A DNA stretch of 64,000 nucleotides from Thiorhodovibrio litoralis (GCF_033954455.1 NZ_CP121473.1:4698501-4762500), one strand, 5' to 3'; shown: positions 45,908 through 58,610, counted from the stretch's first letter. Notes: generated from the letters alone by a model not told the origin. Numbers and translations are program-made.

Positions 45908-47239
45908 TCACGCCTTGCGCCGTTTTGTCCGCCCACGGCCCTTCGGCTCGCCATCGGAGATCGCAAGCAGCAGGCCGACGGCAATCAGAGAAGCCAGCAG
46001 GCTGCTGCCGCCCTGGCTGATGAAGGGCAAAGTAAGGCCGGTCAGCGGGATCAGCTTGGTCACGCCGCCGAGGTTGAGAAAAGTCTGCACCGCCAACACA
46101 GCGGTTAGCCCGAGCGCCAGCAGCCGGGCGAAGACTCCGCGGCAGCGCAGCGCGATGGCAAAGCCGCGCTGGAACAGCAGCAAAAAAAACAGCACCACCA
46201 GCACGGAGCCAAAGAAGCCTAGCTCCTCGCCCACCACGGCGTAGACGAAATCCGAGGCCGCGATGGGGATGTACTCGGGATTGCCGGCACCGAACCCCTG
46301 CCCCCAGAGCCCGCCCGAATACATACCGGAAAGGCCCTGCAACAGCTGCCAGCTCGCGCCGGTTGGGTCACCGAAGGGATTCAGCCAGGCATCGACGCGG
46401 CGCGCGCCATGGCTGAAAAAGCGCAGCAGCACCAGGGCACCACCGGCTGCCGCCGTGACCCCGAGCAGCAGATAACCGATCCTACCCGTGCCCATGGTCA
46501 GCAACAGCAGCAAGACCAGGTTCAGTATCGCGAACATGCCGAGATCGCGCTGCCATAGCAGCAGCGCGCACAACAGACCCCAGACCGCGGCCAGCGGCAG
46601 CAGAGCTTTCACCGGCGGCAGGATGCCATGGTGCCAGGCCGTGAGCGCCCCCGCGCGCGCAGCAATGAAAGCAGCCAGAAAGAGCACCGCGCTGAGCTTG
46701 AGAAACTCGCTCGGGGTAAGAAAGCCCGCCGCATAGATGGCGCCGCGAAATCGCTGCCCGGTCACCACCAGGGCCGCCAGCAGACCGATGGAGATAACCG
46801 CCCACAGCCAGGGCCAGACGGCCAGGTAGCGGTAGCGCCCACGCATGGCAGCCAGTGCTGTCATCAGCATCGCGCCCATGCAGACAGGATAGAGCGCGTA
46901 CTGGCGTGCCGCCTCCGACAGGCTGCCGACGGAAAACGCACCTAGGCGATAGTGCATCAGCACCCCCAGGCCCGAGAGCAGTGCCACCGCCGCCACCAGG
47001 AGTTGATCGCCGCGAAAGCGCGCCAGCACCAGGGTCAGATGCACCAGCACCAGGCTCGGCACATAGAGCGCCAGCGGCAGCAGATCGCGTACCTCAATCA
47101 GCCGATCGACACTGCGCTGGGCGCCGAAAATCAGCAAGAAGCCAACACTGACCGCGAAGATGCACAGCCCCAGCCAATGGCGCTCGGGCGCGCGCGCCGC
47201 CCAGCTCTCCTGCCAGGTCATCACGCCCGCGGCGCTCAT
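45908..47239 (-). CDS. SEDS-family peptidoglycan polymerase (FtsW/RodA-like)
   Basis: SEDS proteins polymerise lipid II into glycan strands and work with a class B PBP. From ATG 47239, which overlaps the PBP stop (ATGA at 47236-47239), the product is 443 residues with about ten predicted membrane segments. Family motifs are FLTPSEFLKLSAVLFLAAFI, LLWQRDLGMFAILNLVLLL, GQGFGAGNPEYIPIAASDF (with the catalytic-type Asp), GEELGFFGS and LPFISQGGSSL. Whether it serves division (FtsW) or elongation (RodA) cannot be told from sequence alone; the coupling to a PBP2-like gene recalls the actinobacterial RodA-PbpA pair. Confidence 0.9.
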   Translation of the reverse strand: MSAAGVMTWQESWAARAPERHWLGLCIFAVSVGFLLIFGAQRSVDRLIEVRDLLPLALYVPSLVLVHLTLVLARFRGDQLLVAAVALLSGLGVLMHYRLGAFSVGSLSEAARQYALYPVCMGAMLMTALAAMRGRYRYLAVWPWLWAVISIGLLAALVVTGQRFRGAIYAAGFLTPSEFLKLSAVLFLAAFIAARAGALTAWHHGILPPVKALLPLAAVWGLLCALLLWQRDLGMFAILNLVLLLLLTMGTGRIGYLLLGVTAAAGGALVLLRFFSHGARRVDAWLNPFGDPTGASWQLLQGLSGMYSGGLWGQGFGAGNPEYIPIAASDFVYAVVGEELGFFGSVLVVLFFLLLFQRGFAIALRCRGVFARLLALGLTAVLAVQTFLNLGGVTKLIPLTGLTLPFISQGGSSLLASLIAVGLLLAISDGEPKGRGRTKRRKA

Positions 47240-48849
47240 GGCAGCAGGCCCTGTTTTTGTGCCTGCAGCAGCATATCGCGCGCAAGGGGCGCGGCGGCGG
47301 CCGAACCATAGCCGCCCTGCTCCACCAGCACCACAATCGCCAGGGTCTGCTCGGGTGCGCGTCGGTCGGCCGGGGCATAGCCGACAAACCAACTGTGCGG
47401 CGCTCCATCGGAATTCTGGGCGGTGCCGGTCTTGCCGGCGATGGCAAGCCCTGGCATATCGATACCGCGCGCCGTGCCCTCGCTGACGACCTTGCGCATC
47501 ATCCGCTGCAACTGCCGCGCCTGATCAGCCGGCATCATTCGCGCCAGTCCCTCGGGCTCCTCGCCAGCGACCAGCCGCGGCTTGACCGCCACGCCGTCAT
47601 TGGCGATGGCGCCGGCGATCAGCGCCAGATGCGCCGGTGTCATCAGCATCCGTCCCTGCCCAATCGCCGCTTGCGCCAGCCCGTATTGGTCCGAGCCGGC
47701 GATGCGCGGGGCCTCGCCGGTGGTCATGGTCAGACTGCCGTATTCGCTACTATGCAGAGGGATGGTGCGCCAGAAGAGAAAATTATCCAGGGTGCGGGCA
47801 AAGCGCTCATGACCAAGCTGCACGCCAAGCTTGGCGAAAAATACATTGCAGGATTCCGCCAGCGCGCGCGACAAGCTCAGGCTGCCATGCCCCTGCCAGG
47901 TCATGCCGCTGCGCCGGGCGGAGTAATACTCATGATCGCGAATCAAGGGATAGCGCGCCGAGGTGGTGTAGCCGTTCGCCTCGCACCGCAGAGGCCCGGT
48001 CTGCCCTGCCGCCAGGCCTTCGGCTGCCACCACCAGCTTGAAGGTCGAGCCGGGCGGATAACGGCCCTGCAGGGCGCGGTTGAGCAGTCGAGCCTGAGTA
48101 TCCCCGCGCTGGAACAGGTCAGCAGAGAGCCGGTTCGGATCGAAGGCCGGCGCGCTCGCCAGCACCCGCAGCGCCCCGTCGGCCGGGCGCAGCATCACCA
48201 CGGCACCCGCGTGCCCGTCGAGCGCGGCGAACGCCTGCCGCTGCAGGCCGGCATCGAGCGTGAGTACCAGATCCTGCCCGCGCGGCTCGCGCTGGGTGAT
48301 GACCTGCTGGCCAAGATCGCGCCAGGCGCGCAGATCGGCCGGCGCGCTGCCGTTGAGATGCGCGTTGGCCGAGCCCTCGAGCCCAGTCGCGCCGAAGGTC
48401 GGGTCCTGATACCCGATTACATGCGCGAAGGCTGGCCCGTAGGGATAGACCCGCTGCACCCGGCCATCGATCTCCTTGCTATAGGCAAGAATCTGCCCCT
48501 TGCGATCAGCAATGCGACCGCGTGCGATGCGGTGCGCCGGATTGAACTGGCGCCGGTCGTAAGTCTGCATGAAGGCGATGAAGTCCGGGCGGGTCATCCC
48601 GGTCAGCTGCCAAGTCGCCTGATAGGCCAGCACGGCACCAAAGGCCGAGCCGAGCACCAGCACCACCACCAACCCGCCAGCGATGGATTTCGGCTTGGGC
48701 AGCCCCTTGAGAACGGCCGTGCGACGCAGATCGAACAGCCGCTTGAGCAGATAGAGAAGCGCGAGGAAAAACAGCCCATGCAGACCGAGCTGCAAGGTTG
48801 GCCAGGCGGGCGAGTCGATCAGGGTGTTAAAGGTGGCGAGCGGGTTCAA
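47236..48849 (-). CDS. Class B penicillin-binding protein (transpeptidase)
   Basis: Class B PBPs cross-link peptidoglycan made by their SEDS partner. The 537-residue product has two N-terminal hydrophobic segments (about 20-36 and 56-77), a dimerisation/pedestal region and the transpeptidase domain. The active site has Ser268-Lys271 (PPGSTFK), SCN at 333-335 and KTG at 473-475. Most FtsI and PBP2 proteins have one anchor helix, so the second hydrophobic segment is notable. It lies 74 bp downstream of zapA and is coupled to the SEDS gene, which suggests a division-linked role. Confidence 0.92.
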   Translation of the reverse strand: MNPLATFNTLIDSPAWPTLQLGLHGLFFLALLYLLKRLFDLRRTAVLKGLPKPKSIAGGLVVVLVLGSAFGAVLAYQATWQLTGMTRPDFIAFMQTYDRRQFNPAHRIARGRIADRKGQILAYSKEIDGRVQRVYPYGPAFAHVIGYQDPTFGATGLEGSANAHLNGSAPADLRAWRDLGQQVITQREPRGQDLVLTLDAGLQRQAFAALDGHAGAVVMLRPADGALRVLASAPAFDPNRLSADLFQRGDTQARLLNRALQGRYPPGSTFKLVVAAEGLAAGQTGPLRCEANGYTTSARYPLIRDHEYYSARRSGMTWQGHGSLSLSRALAESCNVFFAKLGVQLGHERFARTLDNFLFWRTIPLHSSEYGSLTMTTGEAPRIAGSDQYGLAQAAIGQGRMLMTPAHLALIAGAIANDGVAVKPRLVAGEEPEGLARMMPADQARQLQRMMRKVVSEGTARGIDMPGLAIAGKTGTAQNSDGAPHSWFVGYAPADRRAPEQTLAIVVLVEQGGYGSAAAAPLARDMLLQAQKQGLLP

Positions 48850-48923
48850 TATCCGGCGCGCGGGATGCTCGAGTCAGCTCGGATAGGAATTGCCAGCAAT
48901 TGGCCCAATGCGGATGCGGAGCC

Positions 48924-49232
48924 TCAGGCCTCGGAGGGGCCGGACTCTGCGCTGACAGCATGACTGACGCGTTCCTGCAGGCTCTTCAGCCGGCTCGCCG
49001 TCATCGCCTGTTCGTCGCGCTCCTGCATCAGCTCGTAGATCAGGTTCAGCGCTGCCATCACGGCGATGCGATCCGCGCCCAGTACGCGCCCGTTCTGACG
49101 CACCTTGCGCATGCGCTCATCAAGCACGCGCGCCGACTCAAGCAGCCCCTGGCGCTCCTCGGGCGCGCAGGCAATGCGATATTCTTTGTCCAGGATCTGA
49201 ACCGTGGCCGCGTTGGCGTTTTCCTGGCTCAC
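48924..49232 (-). CDS. zapA: Cell division protein ZapA
   Basis: ZapA bundles FtsZ filaments at mid-cell. The 102-residue product has the family core TVQILDKEYRIACAPEERQG, LLESARVLDERMRKVR and VMAALNLIYELMQ, followed by a coiled-coil C-terminus. It is downstream of a small coiled-coil gene and divergent from ygfB-pepP, as in many gammaproteobacteria. No 6S RNA gene was recognised next to it, although ssrS lies beside zapA in E. coli. Confidence 0.94.
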   Translation of the reverse strand: MSQENANAATVQILDKEYRIACAPEERQGLLESARVLDERMRKVRQNGRVLGADRIAVMAALNLIYELMQERDEQAMTASRLKSLQERVSHAVSAESGPSEA

Positions 49233-49413
49233 AATGGATGCCCTCTCACAGTAGATCCTCTGTTGTCGTGGACTTTCGCAATTGATGCCGACTCACGATT
49301 GATGGTGCGTTGCTGCTGATGCACTGGGCCTGTTGATGCGCTGTTGCGGCTGATTTCCCGCCAAGACACTGGTTTCCCGCAAGCCATCGGTTTCCGGAAA
49401 ACCGGGTTTCCCG

Positions 49414-49623
49414 TCAAAATTGTTCTTCGAGCGACTTCAAGCGCTGCACCATTGCCTCGATCCGGCTGCGGGCAAGCTCGGTTTTCTCGATCAATTCCGC
49501 TCTCTCAGTCACCAGATGTTCCTGACTGGCGCGCAAGGAAGCATTCTCCTCGCGCAGTCGGTCACATAAACCGACCAGCTCATCCACCTGCTTTTCGAAA
49601 AGGTTAAAGTCGAACCCGGACAT
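49414..49623 (-). CDS. Small ZapB-like coiled-coil protein (TIGR02449-like)
   Basis: The 69-residue product is almost all coiled coil (FEKQVDELVGLCDRLREENA, LIEKTELARSRIEAMVQRLK). It matches the small family commonly found upstream of zapA and thought to assist the Z-ring, similar in size and nature to ZapB. A well-formed promoter (49659-49687) lies 36 bp upstream. Its stop codon is followed at once by degenerate CGGGAAACC-containing repeats. Confidence 0.85.
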   Translation of the reverse strand: MSGFDFNLFEKQVDELVGLCDRLREENASLRASQEHLVTERAELIEKTELARSRIEAMVQRLKSLEEQF

Positions 49624-49995
49624 CGCGCGAGCATCTTTTTTGCTTATTAACCCTTTGCAATATAGAAGTCACAAGCCATTCGGTCAATGCATAACGCACC
49701 TGGATGCGTCGCAAGGACACAGACTTGCAGCGACTTTGTAGAAAAAACTCGCACAGCGCAAGCAACTTTTGGCCGCGACACGCCGCTGTCGGCAAGGGCC
49801 GCATGCGACGGCCGTGCTATTATCCAACAAGCTCCTGCCAAGTCTGCCGGGCCCCTTGCGCACGCGCTAAAGTGGCACATTTCTACCCAGGTCGGCCGCT
49901 CGAACCCAAGCCCCTGTGACTGACCACACCTGCTCGATTTGATTGATCCCGGGCTTTATTGACCCGAACACAAAAGCTGCCTCGTCCCTGCATCC
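49624..49995. other. Divergent intergenic region, zapB-like gene to ygfB
   Basis: About 370 bp. It contains the minus-strand promoter described separately and, toward ygfB, a possible -10 box TATTAT at 49818-49823 without a convincing -35. I found no 6S RNA-like structure by eye and no gene. Confidence 0.5.
49659..49687 (-). promoter_or_regulatory. Sigma-70 promoter for the zapB-like/zapA operon
   Basis: On the minus strand TTGACC (49687-49682) and TATATT (49664-49659) are separated by exactly 17 bp, close to the sigma-70 consensus, 36 bp upstream of the first gene. It is the best promoter by eye in the window. Confidence 0.7.
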
Positions 49996-50562
49996 ATGTC
50001 CCTTGAGCATTACCATCCCGCTGCTACCACCCCAACGGATTTCCCAGGCCTCGAGTATCTCAGCGACCTGAGCGAGCTGGCGCTGAGTCCACCAGAGGCG
50101 CATGGCATCTTCTGCGGGCTCTTGTGCAGCGGTGAACGAGCGCCGCTCGAGCGCTGGCTGGATGAAGTCTTGCCGAAAACCGCCAGCACCGATGCCGACA
50201 CTGATGATTGCCGCGCCGCGCTGACGCGAATCGCCGAACAGACCCTCAACGCCATTGACAGCCCTGAGCGTGGCTTCACGCCACTCCTGCCCCATGCCGA
50301 GGCCGCGCTGACCACACGCGCCGAGGGCGTGCATGACTGGAGCCGGGGTTTTATTTACGGGCTTGGCCTGAATGGCTGCGACCCCAACACCTTTTCCGGT
50401 GAAACCCGCGAGGCGATCAACGACCTGACAGAGATCACGCGCATGGACCTGAATGGACTCAACGACACCGAAGACAACGAGCAGGCACTGGCGGAAATCA
50501 CCGAGTTCCTGTGGGTTGCCGCCATGCTGGTTTATGAGGATCGCGGCCTGATCGCCCCGTGA
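49996..50562 (+). CDS. ygfB: YgfB/UPF0149 family protein
   Basis: The 188-residue product has the UPF0149 pattern: LSPPEAHGIFCGLLCSG near the N-terminus, a central FTPLLPHAEAALTTRAEG, DWSRGFIYGLGLNG, and an acidic C-terminal segment (LNDTEDNEQALAEITEFLWV). In Pseudomonas aeruginosa a YgfB protein modulates AmpDh3 and beta-lactamase regulation; elsewhere the role is unknown. It heads the conserved ygfB-pepP-ubiH-ubiI cluster, 10 bp before pepP. Confidence 0.92.
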   Translation: MSLEHYHPAATTPTDFPGLEYLSDLSELALSPPEAHGIFCGLLCSGERAPLERWLDEVLPKTASTDADTDDCRAALTRIAEQTLNAIDSPERGFTPLLPHAEAALTTRAEGVHDWSRGFIYGLGLNGCDPNTFSGETREAINDLTEITRMDLNGLNDTEDNEQALAEITEFLWVAAMLVYEDRGLIAP

Positions 50563-50572
50563 GTATCGGCGC

Positions 50573-52065
<1,493 letters not shown>

Positions 52066-52069
<4 letters not shown>

Positions 52070-53463
52070 CCTGCGACTATGATCTTGCCATCGTCGGCGG
52101 TGGTCTGGTAGGCGGCAGCCTGGCCTGCGCGCTGCGCGACTCGGGTCTGCGCATTGCCATCATCGAGAAAGTCGCCGCCGACGCGCCCCGCCAGCCGAGC
52201 TACGACGAGCGCGTGATCGCCTTGTCTTTCGGCAGCCGGCGGATTTTCACCGGCATGGGCCTGTGGTCGGCGATTGCGCCCGAGGCCGAGCCCATTCGGC
52301 GCATTCACATCTCCGACCGCGGCCATGCCGGCTTCGCGCATCTGAGCGCCGCTGAGGAAGGTGTGGACTCCCTCGGCGAGGTGGTCCCGGCGCGCGCCAT
52401 GGGCGCCGCCATCAGCCATGAGCTCGCCAATCACCCAAACATCGACTGGCTCCGGCCTGGTCAGATCGTCGCGATCAGCCTGAGCGGCGAGCGGGCGCGG
52501 CTCGAGGTGATGCTGCCCGACGGGCATCGCACCCTGACCGCCAGCCTGGTGGTGGCCGCAGACGGCGGTGACTCCAGTCTGCGCGAGCGCTTCGGCATCC
52601 CGATGCGCGATATGGACTATGGCCAGCAGGCCATCATTTCCACTGTAACGCCCGAGACGGACTCGAGCGCCGCCGCCATGCGATTTGAGCATGCATCGCG
52701 AGACGCACCCGAGGCAAAGCCTGGGAGACCAAGTGAAAGACGAGCGGTGGGTCAATCGGCACGCGCATCCGGCCCCATGCACGGGAGTCATCCGGGAACC
52801 GCCTATGAGCGCTTTACCCGCTCGGGCCCGCTGGCCATGCTGCCGATGACTCAGGGGCGCTATTCGGTGGTCTGGACCGCCTGGGAGCGCGAGGTGCCCG
52901 GCATTCTGGCGCTGGACGACCAGGCCTTTCTTGAGCGCCTGCAACAGCGCTTTGGCCAGCGCCTTGGGCGCCTCACCCAGCCGGCTCGACGCCAGGCTTA
53001 TCCGCTGCGACTGCGCCTGGCGCGACGGCTCATCCAAGACCGCTTCGCGCTGATTGGCAACGCCGCCCACACCTTGCACCCGGTGGCCGGCCAGGGCTTT
53101 AACCTCGGCCTGCGCGATGTCGCCGAACTGACCGACCTGCTGATCGAGGCGCAGAGTACCGCCGCCGACCTGGGGGGACCCGCGCTGCTCAAAGCCTATC
53201 AGCGTCGCCGCCGCGCCGACCACCTCGCCACTGCGGGGCTGACCGACGGACTGGTGCGCTTGTTCAGCCTGCCCTGCCCCCATGCGCAGCTCGGACGCAA
53301 TCTCGGGCTGGTCGGGCTGGATCTGCTGCCGCCCCTGCGCCATCGGCTCGCACGCCGCTTCATGGGACTTGACGGGCAGCTGCCGCGGCTCGCGCGCGGC
53401 CTGCCGCCGGTCTCGCCCGCCTTTATCCGCTGGGCCGAACAGTCTTCGGGAGGTCGGGCATGA
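52066..53463 (+). CDS. ubiH: UbiH-type FAD-dependent ubiquinone hydroxylase, with insertion
   Basis: UbiH hydroxylates a 2-octaprenylphenol intermediate in ubiquinone synthesis. The 465-residue product has the FAD dinucleotide motif DLAIVGGGLVGGSLACAL, the middle signature VVAADGGDSSLRERFG and the C-terminal GNAAHTLHPVAGQGFNLGLRD. A non-conserved low-complexity stretch of about 45 residues (about 197-245) interrupts the core just before AYERFTRSGPLAMLP. Position after pepP and before a second related gene is as in E. coli (ubiH-ubiI), which decides the name among very similar paralogues. Confidence 0.92.
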
Positions 53464-54863
53464 GCACCACATCCAAGTCGCAGGCCGGGAAACCCCGCTC
53501 CGGCAATTCCCGCTCAAGCTCCACCAAAAAACCGCCTCAGACCAAGGCTACCGCGAGCCACCCCACCCAGAAAAGCGGCAACGGCCCCGAACACTTCGAC
53601 CTCGTCATCGTCGGCGGCGGCATGGTCGGTGCGGCCTTGGCCTGCGCCTGCCGCGATCTCGACCTGCGCATCGCCGTGATCGACGGACAGCCACCAAGGC
53701 GCGACTGGCCCGCGGGAGAGATTGACCTTCGCGTCTCCGCCCTGAGCCGCGCGAGCGAGCGGCTGTTGCGCCGACTCGGTGCCTGGCCGCGCATGCAGGA
53801 GCTTGGCGTCAGCCCCTATCGTGAGATGGTCGTCTGGGATCAGCCGGAAAACGGACCGGGCCGCGGCGAATTGCACTTCGACAGCGCCACCCTTGGCGAG
53901 CCGGACCTGGGCCACATTGTTGAGAATCGCGTTACCCGCCTGGCGCTGTGGGAACAATTGGGGGAACAATTGGGGGAACAACCGGGGGAACAACCGGGAG
54001 AACAGCTGGGGCAGCAGCTGGAGCAGGCGAGCGACCTGCGCCTGCTCTGCCCGGCCACCATGCAGTCTCTCACACTGGAGCCTGACCAGGTCCGCCTCCA
54101 GCTCGATGACGGGAGCTCGCTCACCGCCACGCTGCTGGTCGGCGCCGATGGGCGAGAATCGCGCGTGCGCGCGGCCATCGGCATCGGCTGCGATACCATG
54201 CTTTATGATCAGCGCGCCATCGTGGCCGCGGTTGAGCCCGCGCACTGGCATCGCGAAACGGCCTGGCAGCGCTTTCTGCCGACCGGGCCACTGGCCTTTC
54301 TGCCGCTGGCCGACGGGCGCTGCTCCATCGTCTGGTCGGCCACGCAAGAACGCGCCGAGGAACTGCTGGCCATGGATGATCTCACCTTCTCCGCCGAGCT
54401 TGAGCAGGCGTTTGATCAGCGCCTGGGCAAGATCCGCTCGGTGGGGCCGCGCGCCTCCTTTGGGCTGCTGCGCTCGCACGCCATGCGCTACTTCAACGGC
54501 CGCGCGGCCCTGATCGGCGATGCCGCCCATGCTATTCATCCGCTCGCCGGACAGGGAGTCAATCTCGGCTTTCTCGATGTCGCCGCCCTCTACGACGCCC
54601 TGGCCCACGCCCGTCGCCGTGGGCGCGATATTGCCAGCCCCGCGATCCTGCGTCGTTACGAGCGTGCGCGCCGCACGGACAATCAGCAGATGCTGCTCGC
54701 CATGGATGCGATTAAGCGGTTGTTCAGCAACGCCAACCCCGTGCTCGCCGCCGCCCGCGGCCTGGGTCTGAACGCCGTCGATCATCTTCCACCACTCAAA
54801 CAAGGTTTCATCCGTGAGGCCATGGGGCTTGGCAGTCACCTGCCCTCGCTCGCGCGGCGCTGA
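53460..54863 (+). CDS. ubiI: UbiI-type FAD-dependent ubiquinone hydroxylase, with 12-bp repeat insertion
   Basis: UbiI hydroxylates C5 of the ubiquinone ring precursor. The 467-residue product has a Ser/Lys-rich N-terminal extension of about 42 residues, then DLVIVGGGMVGAALACACRD, LVGADGRESRVRAAIG and GDAAHAIHPLAGQGVNLGFLD. A Leu-Gly-Glu-Gln repeat (residues about 164-187) coded by six 12-bp units is inserted between ALWEQ and ASDLRLL. Its ATG overlaps the ubiH stop. It is named by synteny with E. coli; UbiF/UbiM-type specificity cannot be excluded. Confidence 0.9.
   Translation: MSTTSKSQAGKPRSGNSRSSSTKKPPQTKATASHPTQKSGNGPEHFDLVIVGGGMVGAALACACRDLDLRIAVIDGQPPRRDWPAGEIDLRVSALSRASERLLRRLGAWPRMQELGVSPYREMVVWDQPENGPGRGELHFDSATLGEPDLGHIVENRVTRLALWEQLGEQLGEQPGEQPGEQLGQQLEQASDLRLLCPATMQSLTLEPDQVRLQLDDGSSLTATLLVGADGRESRVRAAIGIGCDTMLYDQRAIVAAVEPAHWHRETAWQRFLPTGPLAFLPLADGRCSIVWSATQERAEELLAMDDLTFSAELEQAFDQRLGKIRSVGPRASFGLLRSHAMRYFNGRAALIGDAAHAIHPLAGQGVNLGFLDVAALYDALAHARRRGRDIASPAILRRYERARRTDNQQMLLAMDAIKRLFSNANPVLAAARGLGLNAVDHLPPLKQGFIREAMGLGSHLPSLARR
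53950..54021 (+). repeat. 12-bp tandem repeat, six copies, in ubiI
   Basis: Units start at 53950, 53962, 53974, 53986, 53998 and 54010. The first two and the third and fourth are identical pairs (GGGAACAATTGG, GGGAACAACCGG) and the last two have diverged. They code for repeated Gly-Glu-Gln-Leu/Pro inside an otherwise conserved enzyme. Confidence 0.95.
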
Positions 54864-55008
54864 TTTCCGGCAACCGGCCTAACGTAGGTGATTTTTTCGG
54901 TGCGCTCAGCATGGGCTTTCGTTACCCTATCGCGCCAGGTTCAGGCTGAATGCCTGTCAGACTTCCTGCTGCACGTCAGCCCAAACAGCCAAGTTAGGGA
55001 GACCTCCG

Positions 55009-56262
55009 ATGCCCGCGAAAAACGCTTTCTATGCCCAATCCGGTGGCGTGACCGCCGTAATCAACGCCTCCGCCTGCGGGGTGATCGAAACCGCACGCCA
55101 GCACAAAGACAAGATTGCCAATGTCTACGCCGGGCGCAACGGGATCATCGGCGCTTTGACCGAAGACCTGATCGACACCAGCCAGGAGAGCGATGATGAC
55201 ATCGCCGCACTGCGCCATACCCCGGCCGGTGCCTTTGGCTCCTGCCGCTACAAGCTCAAGAGCCTTGAAGCCAACAAGCGCGAGTACGAGCGCCTGATCG
55301 AAGTCTTCAAAGCGCATGACATCGGTTACTTCTTCTACAACGGCGGCGGCGACTCGGCCGATACCTGCTACAAGGTCAGCCAGCTTTCGGAGACCATGGG
55401 GTATCCGGTGCAGGCCATCCATGTGCCAAAAACAGTCGATAACGACCTGCCGATCACCGACAACTGCCCCGGTTTTGGCTCGGTCGCCAAGTACATCGCA
55501 ACCTCGGCGCTTGAGGCCTCGTTTGACGTGCGCTCCATGTCCAAGACCTCGACTAAGCTGTTCGTGCTTGAGGTCATGGGCCGCCATGCCGGCTGGATCG
55601 CCGCTGCCGGCGGGCTGATCGAAGACCACGATATTCCGGTCATGGTGCTGTTCCCGGAGATCGACTTCGATCAGGACAAGTTCATGGCCAAGGTCAAGAC
55701 CATGGTCGAGAAGTACGATTACTGCACCGTGATCGTCTCCGAGGGCGCCAAGCATCCTGACGGGCGTTTCCTCGCCGAGCAAGGCACGCGCGACGCCTTT
55801 GGCCATGCCCAGCTTGGCGGCGCGGCGCCGGTGGTCGCGAACATGGTCAAAGAAGCACTCGGGTATAAATTCCATTGGGCCGTGGCGGACTATCTGCAAC
55901 GCGCCGCGCGTCATCTGGCCTCCAAGACTGATGTGGAACAAGCCTATGCCACCGGCAAGGCAGGGGTGGAACTTGCGCTGGCCGGCCACAACGCCATCAT
56001 GCCAACCGTCAAGCGGGTCAGCAGCAACCCCTACCGCTGGGAAGTGGGCGAGGCGCCCCTGTCCGAGGTGGCCAATGTGGAAAAGTTCATGCCGCGCGAT
56101 TTCATCACCGAGGACGGCTTCGGCATCACCGCGGCATGCAAGGAATATCTGCTGCCGCTGATCCAGGGCGAGGACTATCCGCCCTTCACCAACGGTCTGC
56201 CGCGTTTTGTCACACTCAAAAACGCGCCAGTTGAGAAAAAACTCGCGGCTTTCACGCTTTAA
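55009..56262 (+). CDS. pfp: Pyrophosphate-dependent 6-phosphofructokinase
   Basis: PFP phosphorylates fructose-6-phosphate with pyrophosphate instead of ATP and is reversible. The 417-residue product has the active-site loops YNGGGDSADTCYK (about 110-122) and PKTVDNDLP (140-148). Lysine in PKTVDND, where ATP-dependent enzymes have glycine (PGTIDND), marks the PPi-using type. EVMGRHAGWIAAAGG and SEGAKHPDG also fit. A strong GGGAGACC site precedes the ATG. The proton-pumping pyrophosphatase gene hppA follows, a pairing known in purple sulfur bacteria and methanotrophs. Confidence 0.94.
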   Translation: MPAKNAFYAQSGGVTAVINASACGVIETARQHKDKIANVYAGRNGIIGALTEDLIDTSQESDDDIAALRHTPAGAFGSCRYKLKSLEANKREYERLIEVFKAHDIGYFFYNGGGDSADTCYKVSQLSETMGYPVQAIHVPKTVDNDLPITDNCPGFGSVAKYIATSALEASFDVRSMSKTSTKLFVLEVMGRHAGWIAAAGGLIEDHDIPVMVLFPEIDFDQDKFMAKVKTMVEKYDYCTVIVSEGAKHPDGRFLAEQGTRDAFGHAQLGGAAPVVANMVKEALGYKFHWAVADYLQRAARHLASKTDVEQAYATGKAGVELALAGHNAIMPTVKRVSSNPYRWEVGEAPLSEVANVEKFMPRDFITEDGFGITAACKEYLLPLIQGEDYPPFTNGLPRFVTLKNAPVEKKLAAFTL

Positions 56263-56321
56263 GAAAGGCCGCCAACTGCTTGCGCCCGTCGCGGACCTGC
56301 TCCCGCTGCGGACGTCTGGAG

Positions 56322-56342
56322 ACCGGACCCGACTGGTCCGGT
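56322..56342 (+). other. Hairpin between pfp and hppA
   Basis: ACCGGACC (56322-56329) pairs with GGTCCGGT (56335-56342) around a 5-nt loop. No T-run follows, so it is more likely an RNA stability or pausing element than an intrinsic terminator. Confidence 0.6.
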
Positions 56343-56455
56343 CGCGGAGTTCGTCGCCGTCATCGCGCAACCCGAATCCTCAAAGCTGGGTCCCTGCTGT
56401 ACCGCGCCTGACGGTCACACTCGTCACAACCACCTGATAGGAGTGAGTTCAACCC

Positions 56456-58459
<2,004 letters not shown>

Positions 58460-58475
58460 TCGGGGCGCTCTAGCC

Positions 58476-58512
58476 AGTCCTGGCATGCCACAATATGTTG
58501 CATGCCAGGACT
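58476..58512 (+). terminator. Perfect 13-bp inverted repeat after hppA
   Basis: AGTCCTGGCATGC (58476-58488) is repeated in inverse at 58500-58512 around an 11-nt loop, 17 bp after the hppA stop. It should form a strong hairpin, but no U-tract follows, so it may end transcription weakly or protect the hppA mRNA. Confidence 0.6.
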
Positions 58513-58610
58513 TCTGAAACGTCGGGAAAAAGGCCTGCTCAAAACACGTCGCACTGGATAACATCACTCAACATTGTCCTCGGTTAGTCAGTTGCTACAT
58601 CGCTTGAACA

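Noticed and set aside
48850-49413. 6S RNA gene expected near zapA
   Set aside because: The gaps around zapA (74 and 181 bp) are short or repeat-filled, and I could not fold a 6S-like long hairpin with a central bubble from them by eye.
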